Shown: one piece after another, positions 19,966-30,400 of the stretch | Numbering within the stretch: the stretch's first letter is position 1 | Layout: each line of letters begins with the position of its first letter | Assembly (NCBI RefSeq): GCF_001625195.1 | Contig: NC_054389.1 | Span: 12,210,520-12,274,519 of the forward strand | Origin: Drechmeria coniospora | Lineage: Eukaryota; Ascomycota; Sordariomycetes; Hypocreales; Ophiocordycipitaceae | Length of the DNA: 64,000 bases | Direction: 5' to 3' | Notes under the pieces: generated by a model | Database searches by the model: none | The model's input: the letters and a program-made list of their open reading frames with translations, nothing else | What the model was told of the DNA's origin: nothing | Made by a program: the position numbers and the translations under genes

Positions 19966-20851
19966 TCGCATCTCGAATGCCCATGGCCCTTTGACGCCCA
20001 CGGCGGCAGCCCCCTACGAACTGCATGGCCGTTCACCATGGCACGGCGCGGTATTGATGCTCGAGCTTGGTGCATCCGCGTACTTACGATCCGAGTGCAG
20101 CACGAAGAAATATTCCCCCGAGCGCTCCGCACACGCACAAGTACCTGAACGCAGAAACTGTGCTGTGCTGTGCACAACTACGGAGAGCATGCTTTGCACC
20201 TCGCGTACAGAGTACGGAGCACGCAATACTGCCCGGTAATCCCAGATGCGTGCAGCACTCGTCATGCTGTGCCGTGCCGAGCATTGTTCATCACGCCCAC
20301 TGCCCCGGCCAGTACTTGTGCATCATTGCCTGGCCTTGATCCTTGTCTTGGAACACGTGCCGATCAAGGTCCGCGACCCTCCCGGCAAGCTCCCTGTTTC
20401 TGGAAAAGGGCAATTTTCCCCCTCACCACCGACGTCCTGACGGCTGCATAACCCACCTTGGCATGGAACGACTCAAACATGGGACCCTCCTGGCACCCAT
20501 CGTGTGCGAATCCCTGCATGGAGCCTCGTCCGCTCTACCTGGAACGGTCCGGAGCAAGAATCGGCATGATTTGATTTCGTCCATGCTCCGCCACGGATGC
20601 GTCCCTGCTCACGCTCGTCGACCCACGACCATGGCGCCGCGCATGCGTGTGTGTGCATGAACTGCATCATGCGGCATCTCGCACGCGGGCGGGCTGCCGT
20701 TGTGGGATGAGGCCGAGGGTCAACCCGGACGGTCGCCCACGACGCCTACCTCACGACGCCTGCCTCGCGACGCCTGCCTCCCGTCACCTGCCTCGCGATG
20801 CTTCGTGATGCCACCGGCCCCTGCTCGGCGGGATATCCGACGGACCGTGGG
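19966..20851. other. intergenic, no supported gene
   Basis: No recognisable gene. A 15-bp CACGACGCCTGCCTC-type repeat occupies 20737-20810, just upstream of the next TATA box. Confidence 0.4.
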
Positions 20852-20858
20852 CTATAAG
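20852..20858 (+). promoter_or_regulatory. TATA box of the CX6C secreted-protein gene
   Basis: GGCTATAAGAAGG about 150 bases upstream of the ATG at 21005; the leader between is pyrimidine-rich (CATTTCCGGTCCC). Confidence 0.6.
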
Positions 20859-21004
20859 AAGGGCCGCCGACACCCTCGACGGACCCGAGAGACGCCTGAC
20901 CGCGACAGCTTCGATACGACCGTCACCAGAGTCGGTCCCATTTCCACGCCCATTCCGTTGCCCTTTCCAATTCCATTTCCGGTCCCAACCCGACCACCTT
21001 CGCC

Positions 21005-21676
21005 ATGCTCACCTCGACCTGGGCCGTCTCGCTCTTCTCCTTCGCCCTCTGCCTCGCGCCCCTGCCGGCCCCGGTATCGGCCGTCCCGCTCGACCTCGCC
21101 GAACCGTCAGCCGGCTTGTCGTGTGACGGAGACGCCGCGCAGTCGTCGAGCCTTCCGTCGGCGAGCAAGGACCTCTCCCCCGTCGCCAAGGCCGATGCCG
21201 GGGCGAGCGAGACGTTGGCGGCGCCCGTCGAGCGGCCATCCCGCCTGTCGGTGCCGCGCAAAGATCCCCCTCCCCTCACGAGAGGCGACGGGACCCCGCA
21301 GGGACGGCCAGAGGAACCGCCCGCGGCGTCCCCGACCGCCTCGGTCGCCGCGACGCCGGCCAAACCGGCCCGCCCTTCGACGGGCAACCAGGCCGTCGAC
21401 GACCACTGCAATCGCTTCGACGACGACGCGGGTGCGTCCAAGTGCCGACGCGCCGTCTTTCGATGCAGCGGCATGGTCGCCAGGGACGCCAAGGTGGCCG
21501 ACTTCTTGGCCTGCGTCGACAGGGTGCAGATCTGCATCACCGAGGAGGACCCTTTCAAGAGCCTGCAGAGCGAAAACGACGCCTGCATCGCGCGCGCCAC
21601 TCGGTGCCAGCAAGACCCGTCGATGCCGCTCGGAGATTTGAAGAAGCTGAGCGACTGCAAGGACAAGACGGTCTGA
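21005..21676 (+). CDS. secreted cysteine-rich protein with three regularly spaced CX6C units
   Basis: 223 residues, one exon. CGCCATG is a good start context. Residues 1-26 are a signal peptide (SLFSFALCLAPLPAPVSA). Residues about 27-130 are disordered, Pro/Ser/Ala-rich, with one cysteine (C40). The C-terminal 90 residues hold eight cysteines at 135, 147, 154, 170, 177, 194, 201 and 218. Three CX6C pairs (CRRAVFRC, CVDRVQIC, CIARATRC) are separated by 15 and 16 residues; single cysteines lie 11 residues before and 16 after. This periodicity suggests a stack of helical hairpins held by disulfides. The family is not recognised. Size, secretion and cysteine content fit a candidate effector or apoplastic protein (inference). 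It is the last GC-rich gene; a retroelement LTR begins 262 bases after the stop. Confidence 0.75.
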   Translation: MLTSTWAVSLFSFALCLAPLPAPVSAVPLDLAEPSAGLSCDGDAAQSSSLPSASKDLSPVAKADAGASETLAAPVERPSRLSVPRKDPPPLTRGDGTPQGRPEEPPAASPTASVAATPAKPARPSTGNQAVDDHCNRFDDDAGASKCRRAVFRCSGMVARDAKVADFLACVDRVQICITEEDPFKSLQSENDACIARATRCQQDPSMPLGDLKKLSDCKDKTV

Positions 21677-21938
21677 TAATGGGCCTGTTCGTCGCCGCCG
21701 GCCGGCCATGTTCCGTCTCTGCTCGCTCGGAAATGCGCATCGTGCGGTCGTGCCAAACGTCACGTATGCCTCGGGGGCCCGGCTGCATGGCCACGGTCGG
21801 AGAGGCATTCTCCCATCGGCTGCTTCGCTCGTCGCCCTGGCATTGCTCTCGATTCCCGTATAGATAAAAAATGTCGATTCATGTCTGCGGCAATCTTCCC
21901 ACCCGTGCATCCGTTTCCCTGGGCATGAGAGCAGGTAC

Positions 21939-22118
21939 TGTGTGTTGTATGTATATAGTGGCCAATAGTAGATTAGGATCACGTGATCGTGTGGGGCACG
22001 ATTATAGAGAGGATAAAAGTGGCCGCTTAGGGGCAGCCTCTTTTCCCTCCTTTCGTACCAAATTGAATCCATTGAAAGAGATCTCTTGTTACCAGTTTCC
22101 CCCAGAACCGAACCAATA
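21939..22118 (+). mobile_element. LTR of copia family A (5' LTR of element A1)
   Basis: 180 bp, starting TGTGTGTTGTATG and ending GAACCGAACCAATA (other copies end CAACA). It holds the 12-bp palindrome GATCACGTGATC at 21977-21988 and a TATA-like GGATAAAAG before CTTTTCCCTCC. The flanking bases (GGTAC left, CTAAT right) do not match, as expected for the first LTR of a longer element rather than a solo LTR. Confidence 0.88.
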
Positions 22119-22641
22119 CTAATTAGTGCTGTATATAAAGAATAGTACAGATTGGCAAGGCTTAAAGAGGTTTACAATACTACTACCCGTTTCCTACCAT
22201 AGAAGCCTAGTAGCAGTACGCAACTAAAAGGGTTAGATTCACTAGGTATCCGTCCGTAAATTCAGCAGACGGGCCTAATACCTAGAGTTTAATTGCTACA
22301 ATAAGATTAAGACTATCTTTTCGTCTATACCTTAGGCCATTAGATATATTTACCTTGTGCCTAGAGACATATTTACTAGATTTCTAGGAGTATCATATCA
22401 CACAAACCAACAATCCCAAAACCAACAATCCCAGTACGACAACGTCATTGCCTCCGATTACCCCGCACCGAAATACGTCATACTGCACAACCCGCAATAA
22501 GTGTACGATTCCAACAAGGACACGTAACCCACTTCCCCACTCGCTACAGTACCAGTACAACAAGTCAGAATAAAACCACAATACAGAAAAACAATTAAAA
22601 ACAAATACAAATAATAAAAACAATAAACTACAATAAATACA

Positions 22642-24523
22642 ATGGACGCATCAAGTAACTACCAGCGGTCGACACCAGAAGAACAAGAAAGAATAATGGC
22701 ATACGTTTCGGAGTGTGCAGATTGCGATCAGACAATGGCAAAACTAATAAAGGCTAAATACATCGACATTGACTTAATCCCTAATAAGAATGCATTGGTA
22801 CCATTTTTAAATACCTATGCTATTCGAGCTATTGCAAGTTACAAACGGAACAAGAAACTATCAACAGAGGCAGCATATATAGATTTCCAGACAGATTTCA
22901 AGGACTGGACTATAGATATGTTTAAATGTCTCTATGTTACAGTAAGAAAACTACTCCGAAATGCATTACGCTATAACGGTATATATACAGGCATAATGCG
23001 CGCAGGTATATCACGTCAGCTAGTACAAGTAATTAACAGTACAGAATTATTGGAATGGAATACTGAAGATCTAGAGAGCTGTCTTATAGATTGCTCACCA
23101 TTCTTTAGGAACGTTATTAATAAAACAATTAATAACAGCAATAACCAAGACCTATCAACTATTATTGTTAATAACCCAAGTCGTAATACAGTAAGTAACT
23201 CAGCTAACAGTACAGTACCACAAACCCCCGATTCAAGGGATACAACAAGACAATCGACCGTACGACCGACCGATAACATACAGTACGATACTGTACGACC
23301 GACCGATAACATACAGTACGATACTGTACGACCGACCGAGAAAATACAATACAATACATCGTACCGATTCCGAACAGCAGATACTACAATTCCAACAAAT
23401 ACAGTAAATACTACAATTCAATAAAATACAATTCCAACAAAAACCATAACCCAAGAAAACAACAATAACTCAATACTACCAGTATTGCAAATTTACCGCA
23501 GACAGAATAAGGAAATTAACCAACGGAGTTTTATTCAATTTCAAAAGATATAGAAATTGGAACATATGTTTTCTGGACAAATGTATAATATATTGGACGA
23601 CAAAGTTAAGTATTTCCAGCAGATATGTAAAACAATTAGAATACAACCAAGCCAGTATCATACAGTATTTACAGAGATACTAAAGGGAGATACACACATA
23701 TAGGCTATACAGAATATACAACAAGAATGGAATTTTGGACAAATATATAATGCACTAAAACAGGAGTTTAATACAGAAATTAGGTTCGAAGAATATTACA
23801 ACAAATGGTCAACAATTACATTTACAGCAATTAGGGACTAAGAAGAAAATATAGGTAAAGACCTACAGGATATTCTACGAATCGTAATACAAAGGTTACA
23901 AATATACCAACGGGCATTAGGCCAGGATTACTTAGGAGAACGTCAATTAATGGCTGCAATAATCCGTATATATAAACAAGTACCAGAATTAGCACAGGCA
24001 TTTATATGACCAGCAAAGACATTCCAGGAATTATATGCCGATTTACGTACTTCGATACAAGTACATAAAGAAAATTGTACACAAGGAAACTATTTTGTTA
24101 ATCGGAGATATAACAACAATAACAACTATTGTAACCAAGGTAGTAGGCAAGGCACCTACCAAAGTAGCAGGCAAGGCACCTACCAAGGTAGCAACCGAGG
24201 CACCTACAAAGGCACCAATCAGGGCACCTACCAAGGCACACCAAATAGGCCACAGCACAAGTGGAAGAAAAAGTGTTATATCTGCAATAAGACTGGGTGC
24301 TGGATGCGGAACCATACATTAGAGGAACAACAACAAGCAATTAGTCGCTGGAAAAGAGAACGTAAATTCTCAGGCAATAATACACAACAGTTTGCATTAT
24401 ATCTTACGGAATACAAAGGTAGACCAAATAATAACGATAGTAATGAATGCACTACAGGTACTGTAACACCCGAAGATACAGCAATTATACAGTACACAAT
24501 TAGGCCCAGGATTTATTCTTAAT
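22642..24523 (+). pseudogene. copia gag, element A1 (broken)
   Basis: The first 260 codons (MDASSNYQRSTPEEQERIMA...) are open. After that the frame is crossed by TAA, TAG and TGA codons, several replacing Gln (a CAA- or CAG-to-stop change typical of CpA-to-TpA mutation). Downstream come short QGTYQ-type repeats at about 24130-24245 and a zinc knuckle CYICNKTGCWMRNH (C-x2-C-x4-C-x4-H) at about 24277-24318. Gag would form the virus-like particle and bind RNA. The equivalent gag of element A2 has stops at other places, so the breaks are independent. Confidence 0.8.
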
Positions 24524-24766
24524 ACAGTCGTACCTAACTACCCAAGCAGCATACCATGCACTACTAGGCAAGGTACCTCCTCCTAAGACTACAGATACAG
24601 TAGTCCAGGTACAATACTTCCTTATCGATAGGTATTCGGACTACTAATTCCAAGGCATCCTTCCAGACACAGGAGCAGCAGAACACTCAACTAGAGGGTA
24701 TAACCAGTTTCGGGCACTGCAACGAGAAACTACAGTACAACTTAACAAAACACGCACAGGGGAAGT

Positions 24767-25403
24767 TCTTGCAATTTGGGTGCGCAAGAGGAGGGGTAGT
24801 GGAAGTATATCGCACGGACCAGGGAATCAATCAGGCTGTTAGTAACAGCACAAGGGGAACCAGTTAGTAACTGGATAAGAGTGTATACTTGGTAGTACCA
24901 ATTTATACAAACGAATGCGATTATATTTCAAAAGAGAAACTATTCTAAGGGAATGGCTACTGCCTTATATAGGTGTAGAAATATAGTAAAGACTGTTCCA
25001 GCTTATTCCATAAGGTTCCACCTTATTCCATAAGTAGGGTAAGCAACATTCCGACTTATTCCAAGGAGTTCCAGTACATTCCATAAGTAGGGTAAGCAAC
25101 ATTCCGACTTATTCCAAGGAGTTCCAGTACATTCCATAAGTGGGGTATGGAATATTCTAGAATATTCTAGAATGTTCTAGAGCATTCTGTACTATACCTA
25201 ATTAGGCAAGTATCTTTGATAATAGTTTAGAGAAATAGTATGTTGTATACTATTAGTCAGCTCTGTATACTTACTTATACTCTCAGTATAGTATAGTATA
25301 TCTGCCAGCAGTAGTACTTCTGACAGTTGCTACTGGTAGTAGCAATAATAGGATAGTATCCTATTTGGGTAGTCTTACTAGTATAAATCCTAGTATTTTA
25401 ACA
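24767..25403 (-). mobile_element. solo LTR-like repeat, family B (copy B1)
   Basis: 637 bp inserted in reverse orientation into the A1 protease region. GAAGT is duplicated on both sides (24762-24766 and 25404-25408), proving insertion after A1. In its own orientation it starts TGTTAAAATACTAGG and ends CCAAATTGCAAGA, so the ends are not the usual TG...CA pair. A roughly 62-bp internal segment (TCCATAAGTAGGGTAAGCAA...) is duplicated at 25018-25140. Related sequence forms copies at 25985, 54781 and, more distantly, 63270. Confidence 0.8.
25149..25187 (-). promoter_or_regulatory. heat-shock-element array inside repeat B1
   Basis: Alternating GAA and TTC every five bases: GAATATTCTAGAATATTC, then TAGAATGTTCTAGAGCATTC. 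That is about seven consecutive nGAAn/nTTCn units with one mismatch, the consensus bound by heat-shock factor. Confidence 0.6.
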
Positions 25404-25984
25404 GAAGTAACTGTACAATTTGGAGATACAGAACCAATTAAATCTATTGGTACTGTTAAAGTCAATACACCAATTAGTATAATAACATTCCATATTATGC
25501 GAACGAAAACACTATTCCTACTATGCCTACAAGACCTAGACCGACTAGGGGCATATTTTAATTCTCAGAAAAATAAAATCGTTAAATACACCAAGACTGG
25601 CAAGATTATAATACCAGTAACTAGGAAATAGGGACATCTATAGTTTTTACTAAGACCGGAAGAAAACGCAGCTATCTATTTAACGGATGTACAAATGCGT
25701 CAAATACACCAACGGTTTGGGCACCTATCAGTTGCTAAATTATACAATTTATTGCAACGTTCCGGTAACAATATCGAATATAACCGGATTGCATTAATAA
25801 ACAAATTCTGCCAATATTGCCAAATCAAGGGGAACGCACCTACTAGATTTAAATTTACATTAAAGGACAATATGGAATTTAACTATAACATTATAGTAGA
25901 TGTTATGGATCTAGACAGTAATAAAACCCTATATATAGTGGATACCGCAACTGCATTTCAGGCTACAAGATTTCTACCCAATAT

Positions 25985-26548
25985 TGTTAAAATACTAGGA
26001 TTTATACTAGTAAGACTACCCAAATAGGATACTATCCTATTATTGCTACTACTAGTAGCAACTGTCAGAAGTACTACTGCTGGCAGATATACTATACTAT
26101 ACTGAGAGTATAAGTAAGTATACAGAGCTGACTAATAGTATACAACATACTATTTCTCTAAACTATTGTCAGAGATACTTGCCTAATTAGGTATAGTACA
26201 GAATGCTCTAGAACATTCTAGAATATTCTAGAATATTCCATACCCTACTTATGGAATAAGCTGGAACCTCTTGGAATAAGCCGGAATGTTGCTTACCCTA
26301 CTTATGGAATAAGCTGGAACAGTCCTTACTGCACTTCTACACCTATATAAGGCAGTAGCCATTCCCTTAGAATAGTTTCTCCTTTTTGAAATAATCGCAT
26401 TCGTTTGTATAATTTGGTACTACCAAGTTTGCACTCTTATCCAGTTACTAACTGGTTCCCCTTATGCTGTTACTAACAGCTTGATTGATTCCCTGGTCCG
26501 TGCGATATACTTCCACTACCCCTCCTCTTGCGCACCTAAATTGCAAGA
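25985..26548 (+). mobile_element. LTR-like repeat, family B (copy B2)
   Basis: 564 bp, opposite in orientation to B1 and 581 bases away, so the pair forms a large inverted repeat. It starts TGTTAAAATACTAGG and ends CCTAAATTGCAAGA. Its outer flanks (AATAT and GTATT) do not match and the integrase of A1 does not resume after it. The right flank is therefore not the original target, and a rearrangement or deletion happened here. Confidence 0.78.
26201..26352 (+). promoter_or_regulatory. heat-shock-element array and TATA box in repeat B2
   Basis: GAATGCTCTAGAACATTC followed by TAGAATATTCTAGAATATTC (26201-26239) gives eight alternating GAA/TTC units with one mismatch. Spaced GGAATAAGC(T/C)GGAA words follow. 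CCTATATAAGG at 26342-26352 is a TATA box about 100 bases downstream, the layout of a U3 promoter. Confidence 0.62.
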
Positions 26549-26820
26549 GTATTGATTGGGATAAGGCTAAAAACGACCGTCTCGATGATAAGTTAGCTGA
26601 TGTAATTTTTGTACAGCCTCTTCCAACAAGGCGGGGTATTAATGGAATTTGGAGAGATATTGAGGAAGATATTAAGGAACAACAAGAATTATACTCAAGA
26701 TAATTACTTATATCTTTTTGTACTGTATTAGCGCTAAGAATTTATAGCGGGGCGTTGTAGGGCGCTAGGCGAAAAATCGGGTGAATAGAAGAAATAGTTG
26801 CCTGGAATTAATGTCCGCAA
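26549..26820 (+). repeat. dispersed repeat C, copy 1
   Basis: It matches the reverse complement of 50595-50841 at roughly 90% by eye. It contains an open stretch ending in VQPLPTRRGINGIWRDIEED and KEQQELYSR before a TAA at 26701, possibly the C-terminus of an unidentified transposon protein. In the second copy the same stretch has one stop (CAA to TAA). Confidence 0.65.
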
Positions 26821-27217
26821 TAGCGTGCTAATGTCACTTGAGCTCCTTACTGAGTTTATGACCTGGAAAACAGGCCCTTATACATACTGCATTCAAAAAG
26901 ACTAGTATTTACCCGGTAATTGTCGGAGGTAATAGCCGTCGCCAAGTCTGGCCGTACAATAAAAATAGGATAGCACTCTATTACTACCACTGCTACTACC
27001 ACAAGTTCTACAAGAAAGATATTGCCGATATAAACCGTTACATATTGTCCCGTTATAATATGGCAAACACTATTCCGGAACAAAATCGGTATATTTGTCC
27101 TATGTACTGCACATCCAATAAATTCACAATCTGCCTCGGCAAACTATACGTATTTCAATAGTACTTGCCGGGGAATATTATAGCAGTACCAACCCAAGCA
27201 CACACAAACATAATTAT
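26821..27217. other. AT-rich stretch with an unrecognised coding fragment
   Basis: A plus-strand frame of about 95 codons, open from about 26870 to a TAG at 27161, reads PVIVGGNSRRQVWPYN, later NRYICPMYCTSNKFTICLGK. It has no early ATG and no known domain. It may be a remnant of an element or of an exon. Confidence 0.3.
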
Positions 27218-27393
27218 TATAAGTTATATATATATAGTAACCAATTGTAGACAAGGATTACGTAATCGTGCGTAGCACAATTACGGAGAGGATAAAAGTA
27301 GCCGCATAGTTGTAGCTTTTTCCCCTTTCGTATCAAATTGAATCCATTAAAAGATATCTCTTGTTATAAGTTTCCCACATAACCGAACCCATA
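27218..27393 (+). mobile_element. solo LTR of copia family A, RIP-mutated
   Basis: 176 bp aligned along the family A LTR, flanked by ATTAT on both sides (27213-27217 and 27394-27398), so it inserted independently of A1. The differences from the 180-bp copies are largely TG-to-TA and CA-to-TA: the start reads TATAAGTTATAT where others read TGTGTGTTGTAT, and the palindrome reads GATTACGTAATC. It ends 50 bases beyond the stop codon of the giant gene. Confidence 0.75.
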
Positions 27394-27442
27394 ATTATGG
27401 AATGTAATCGATTTACCGTATCATTACACTAGTATTATAATT

Positions 27443-30400
27443 TTAGGGTGTACTAGTAGGAGCAACAGTACCACTAATAGTAACCGTAGGATCTGAAGCC
27501 TCTACGCATCTTGCTCCGTCGTTATTTGTACTTGCTTGGCCAGTATTTGAAACAAGCTGAACTAGCCCATTGTTGATAACGTCAATCCGATAGATATTGC
27601 CTGAAACATTATCTTGGCCATAAAGGAAGCCATTGCTTGATCCGTAAACGGCTCCTATTTGGTTACCTCCAACGCTTCCTAGATTTTTGATTACGGACCA
27701 AGTGTGTGTCGATAAATCGAAGCGAGCGATATTTGTAGAGCTGCAAGTCGTTCCACACCCGACAGGTCCAAACCCAAAGGCGTACATTGCATTTCCAGCA
27801 CCCGAAACGTATCCTATATCACTAACATGAAATCCGGCATGCCGAGCTGTACCCGAAACAACAACGGCTCCAAAATTCGGCGATGAGCTATTCGAGAGGT
27901 CTACCTGTGCCCATAGATAGTTTGCTTCCGGTGTAGACGCTGTTGCAAGCCCCCCCAAGACAATATATTGACCATCTGTAGTAATATCCCCGCTATTAAT
28001 ATTTGTATAGGGCATTGTAATTGGTAGTGTGACGGTAATTCCACCATTACCAATACGAATAAGTTGACCTCCGCTAATTGTTCCGTAAATATAACTATCT
28101 ATTGCGTTGAATCCGATTCCGTTGATATATGATACTCCAGGAGCTACATTCCCGTTAATAAGATTTAACTGGCCCGATCCTAAATCAACTCCAAATAATT
28201 GAATCGGACTGTTAGCTGCACTACCACTTTGGATTAAGTAACCTGATACCGAACAGTCCAAAGGCGACGATGAATTGAGTATTGGTTGACTTGCGTTTAT
28301 ACATCTTGCTCCATCATTGTTAGTTGTGGTTTGGCCTGTTCTAGAAACAAGTTGCACTAGGCCATTGTTAACGACGTCTATGCGATAAATATTGCCCGAG
28401 TCATTGTCATGGCCATAAAGGAAGCCATCGTCTGATCCGTAAACGGCTCCTATCTGGTTACTTCCAACGCTTCCTAGATTTTTGATTACGGACCAAGTGT
28501 GTGTCGATAAATCGAAGCGAGCGATATTTGTAGAGCTGCAAATCGTTCCACACCCGACAGGTCCAAACCCAAAGGCGTACATTGCATTTCCAGCACCCGG
28601 AACGTATCCTATATCACTAACATGAAATCCGGCATGCCGAGCTGTACCCGAAACAACAACGGCTCCAAAATTCGGCGATGAGCTATCGGAGAGGTCAACC
28701 TGTGCCCATTGATAGTTTGCTTCCGGCGTAGACGCTGTTGCAAGCCCCCCCAAGACAATATATTGACCATCTGGAGTAATGTCACCGCTGTTACTCGATG
28801 TAAAAGGCGTATTAATACCAGTCACCTCGGATATACCACCATCCCCAATGCGAATAAGTTGACCAACGCCACTTGTTCCATATATAAAACCATCCATAAC
28901 ATTATATCCAATAGCGTTAATGGAAGTCACTCCAGGAGCAACATTTCCATTGATAAGATTTAACTGGCCCGATCCTAAATTGACACCGAATAATTGAATT
29001 GGGTCGCTAGCAGCACTGCCCTTTTGTAGTAAATAACCGGAAATAGAGCAATCCAATGGCAGTGTTCCGTTAGTAATCGGCGAAATTGCATCAATACATC
29101 TTGCTCCATCGTTATTTGTTGTTATTTGACCCGTTCTTGAAACAAGCTGAACTGGCCCGTTGGTTACGACATTGATTCTATAGATATTTCCAGATCCATT
29201 ATCTGACCCGTATAGATAGCCGTCATTCGATCCGTAAACAGCCCCAATTGAATTGCTTCCAACACTGTATAAATGTTTAAGAACACTCCATGTATGAGTT
29301 GTTAAATCGAACCGAGCAATATTGCTTGCCGAGCAGGTGGATGGGGGACCCGTACCGCACCCGACAGGTCCAAATCCAAAAGCGTACATTGCATTTCCAC
29401 CGCCTGGAACGTATCCGATATCACTTACATAAAATCCGGGATGCCGAGCTGTACCCGAAGAAACAACGGCTCCAAAATTTGACGACGAGCTATCAGAGAG
29501 GTCTATTTGTGACCATTGAAAGTTTGCCTCTGGCATATCTGTGGTTGCAATACCCCCTAAGATAATGTATTGACCATCAGGAGTAATATCGCCGCTATTG
29601 ATTGAGGTATAAGGCAAAGTAGTAGAAAGGAGTGTGGCAGTACCGCCATCACCAATACGCACAAGTTGTCCGGTACGGCTTGATCCATAAATAAAGCCAT
29701 CCTTTGCGTTATATCCTATAGCATTAATATAATTAATATCAGGAGCAACATTACCGTTTATAAGGTTCAGCTGGCCGGACGCTAAATCAACACCATAAAG
29801 CTGAATTGGATCATTCGTGTTACTGCCTTTTTGAATTAAATATCCAGATAGAGAGCAGTCCAATGGCAGTGTTTCGTTAGTAATCGGCGAAATTGCATCA
29901 ACGCATCTTGCTCCATCGTTATTTGTTGTTATTTGACCCGTTCTTGAAACAAGCTGAACTGGCCCGTTGGTTACGACATTGATTCTATAGATGTTTCCAG
30001 ATCCATTATCTGACCCGTATAGATAGCCGTCATTCGATCCGTAAACAGCCCCAATTGAATTGCTTCCAACGCTGTATAAATGTTTAAGAACACTCCATGT
30101 ATGAGTTGTTAAATCGAACCGAGCAATATTGCTTGCCGAGCAGGTGGATGGGGGACCCGTACCGCACCCAATAGGTCCAAATCCAAAGGCATACATAGCA
30201 TTTCCACCGCCTGGAACGTATCCGATATCACTAACATAAAATCCGGAATGCCGAGCTGTACCCGAAGAAATAACGGCTCCAAAATTTGGCGACGAGCTAT
30301 CAGAGAGGTCCACTTGTGACCATTGAAAGTTTGCCTCTGGCATATCCGCGGTTGCAATACCCCCTAAGATAATGTATTGACCATCAGGAGTAATATCGCC

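Larger units (their letters stand above)
22119..25984 (+). mobile_element. Ty1/copia element A1 internal region, truncated
   Basis: Order after the LTR: leader (to 22641), gag with zinc knuckle, aspartic protease, GAG-pre-integrase and the start of integrase. It stops inside integrase at a family B LTR (25985). Reverse transcriptase, RNase H and a 3' LTR are absent. A reverse-oriented B repeat (24767-25403) splits the protease region. Confidence 0.82.
24640..25984 (+). pseudogene. copia protease and integrase fragment, element A1 (broken, interrupted)
   Basis: The protease active site DTGAAEHST is kept near 24668, but the frame is then split by the B repeat. It resumes at about 25409 with VQFGDTEPIKSIG. 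GAG-pre-integrase follows with H-x4-H (IHQRFGH) and CQYCQ, then the integrase core start (NIIVDVMDLDSNKTLYIVDTAT, first catalytic Asp). The remaining catalytic region is lost at 25985. Only a TAG near 25629 and the insertion break the rest. Confidence 0.8.
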
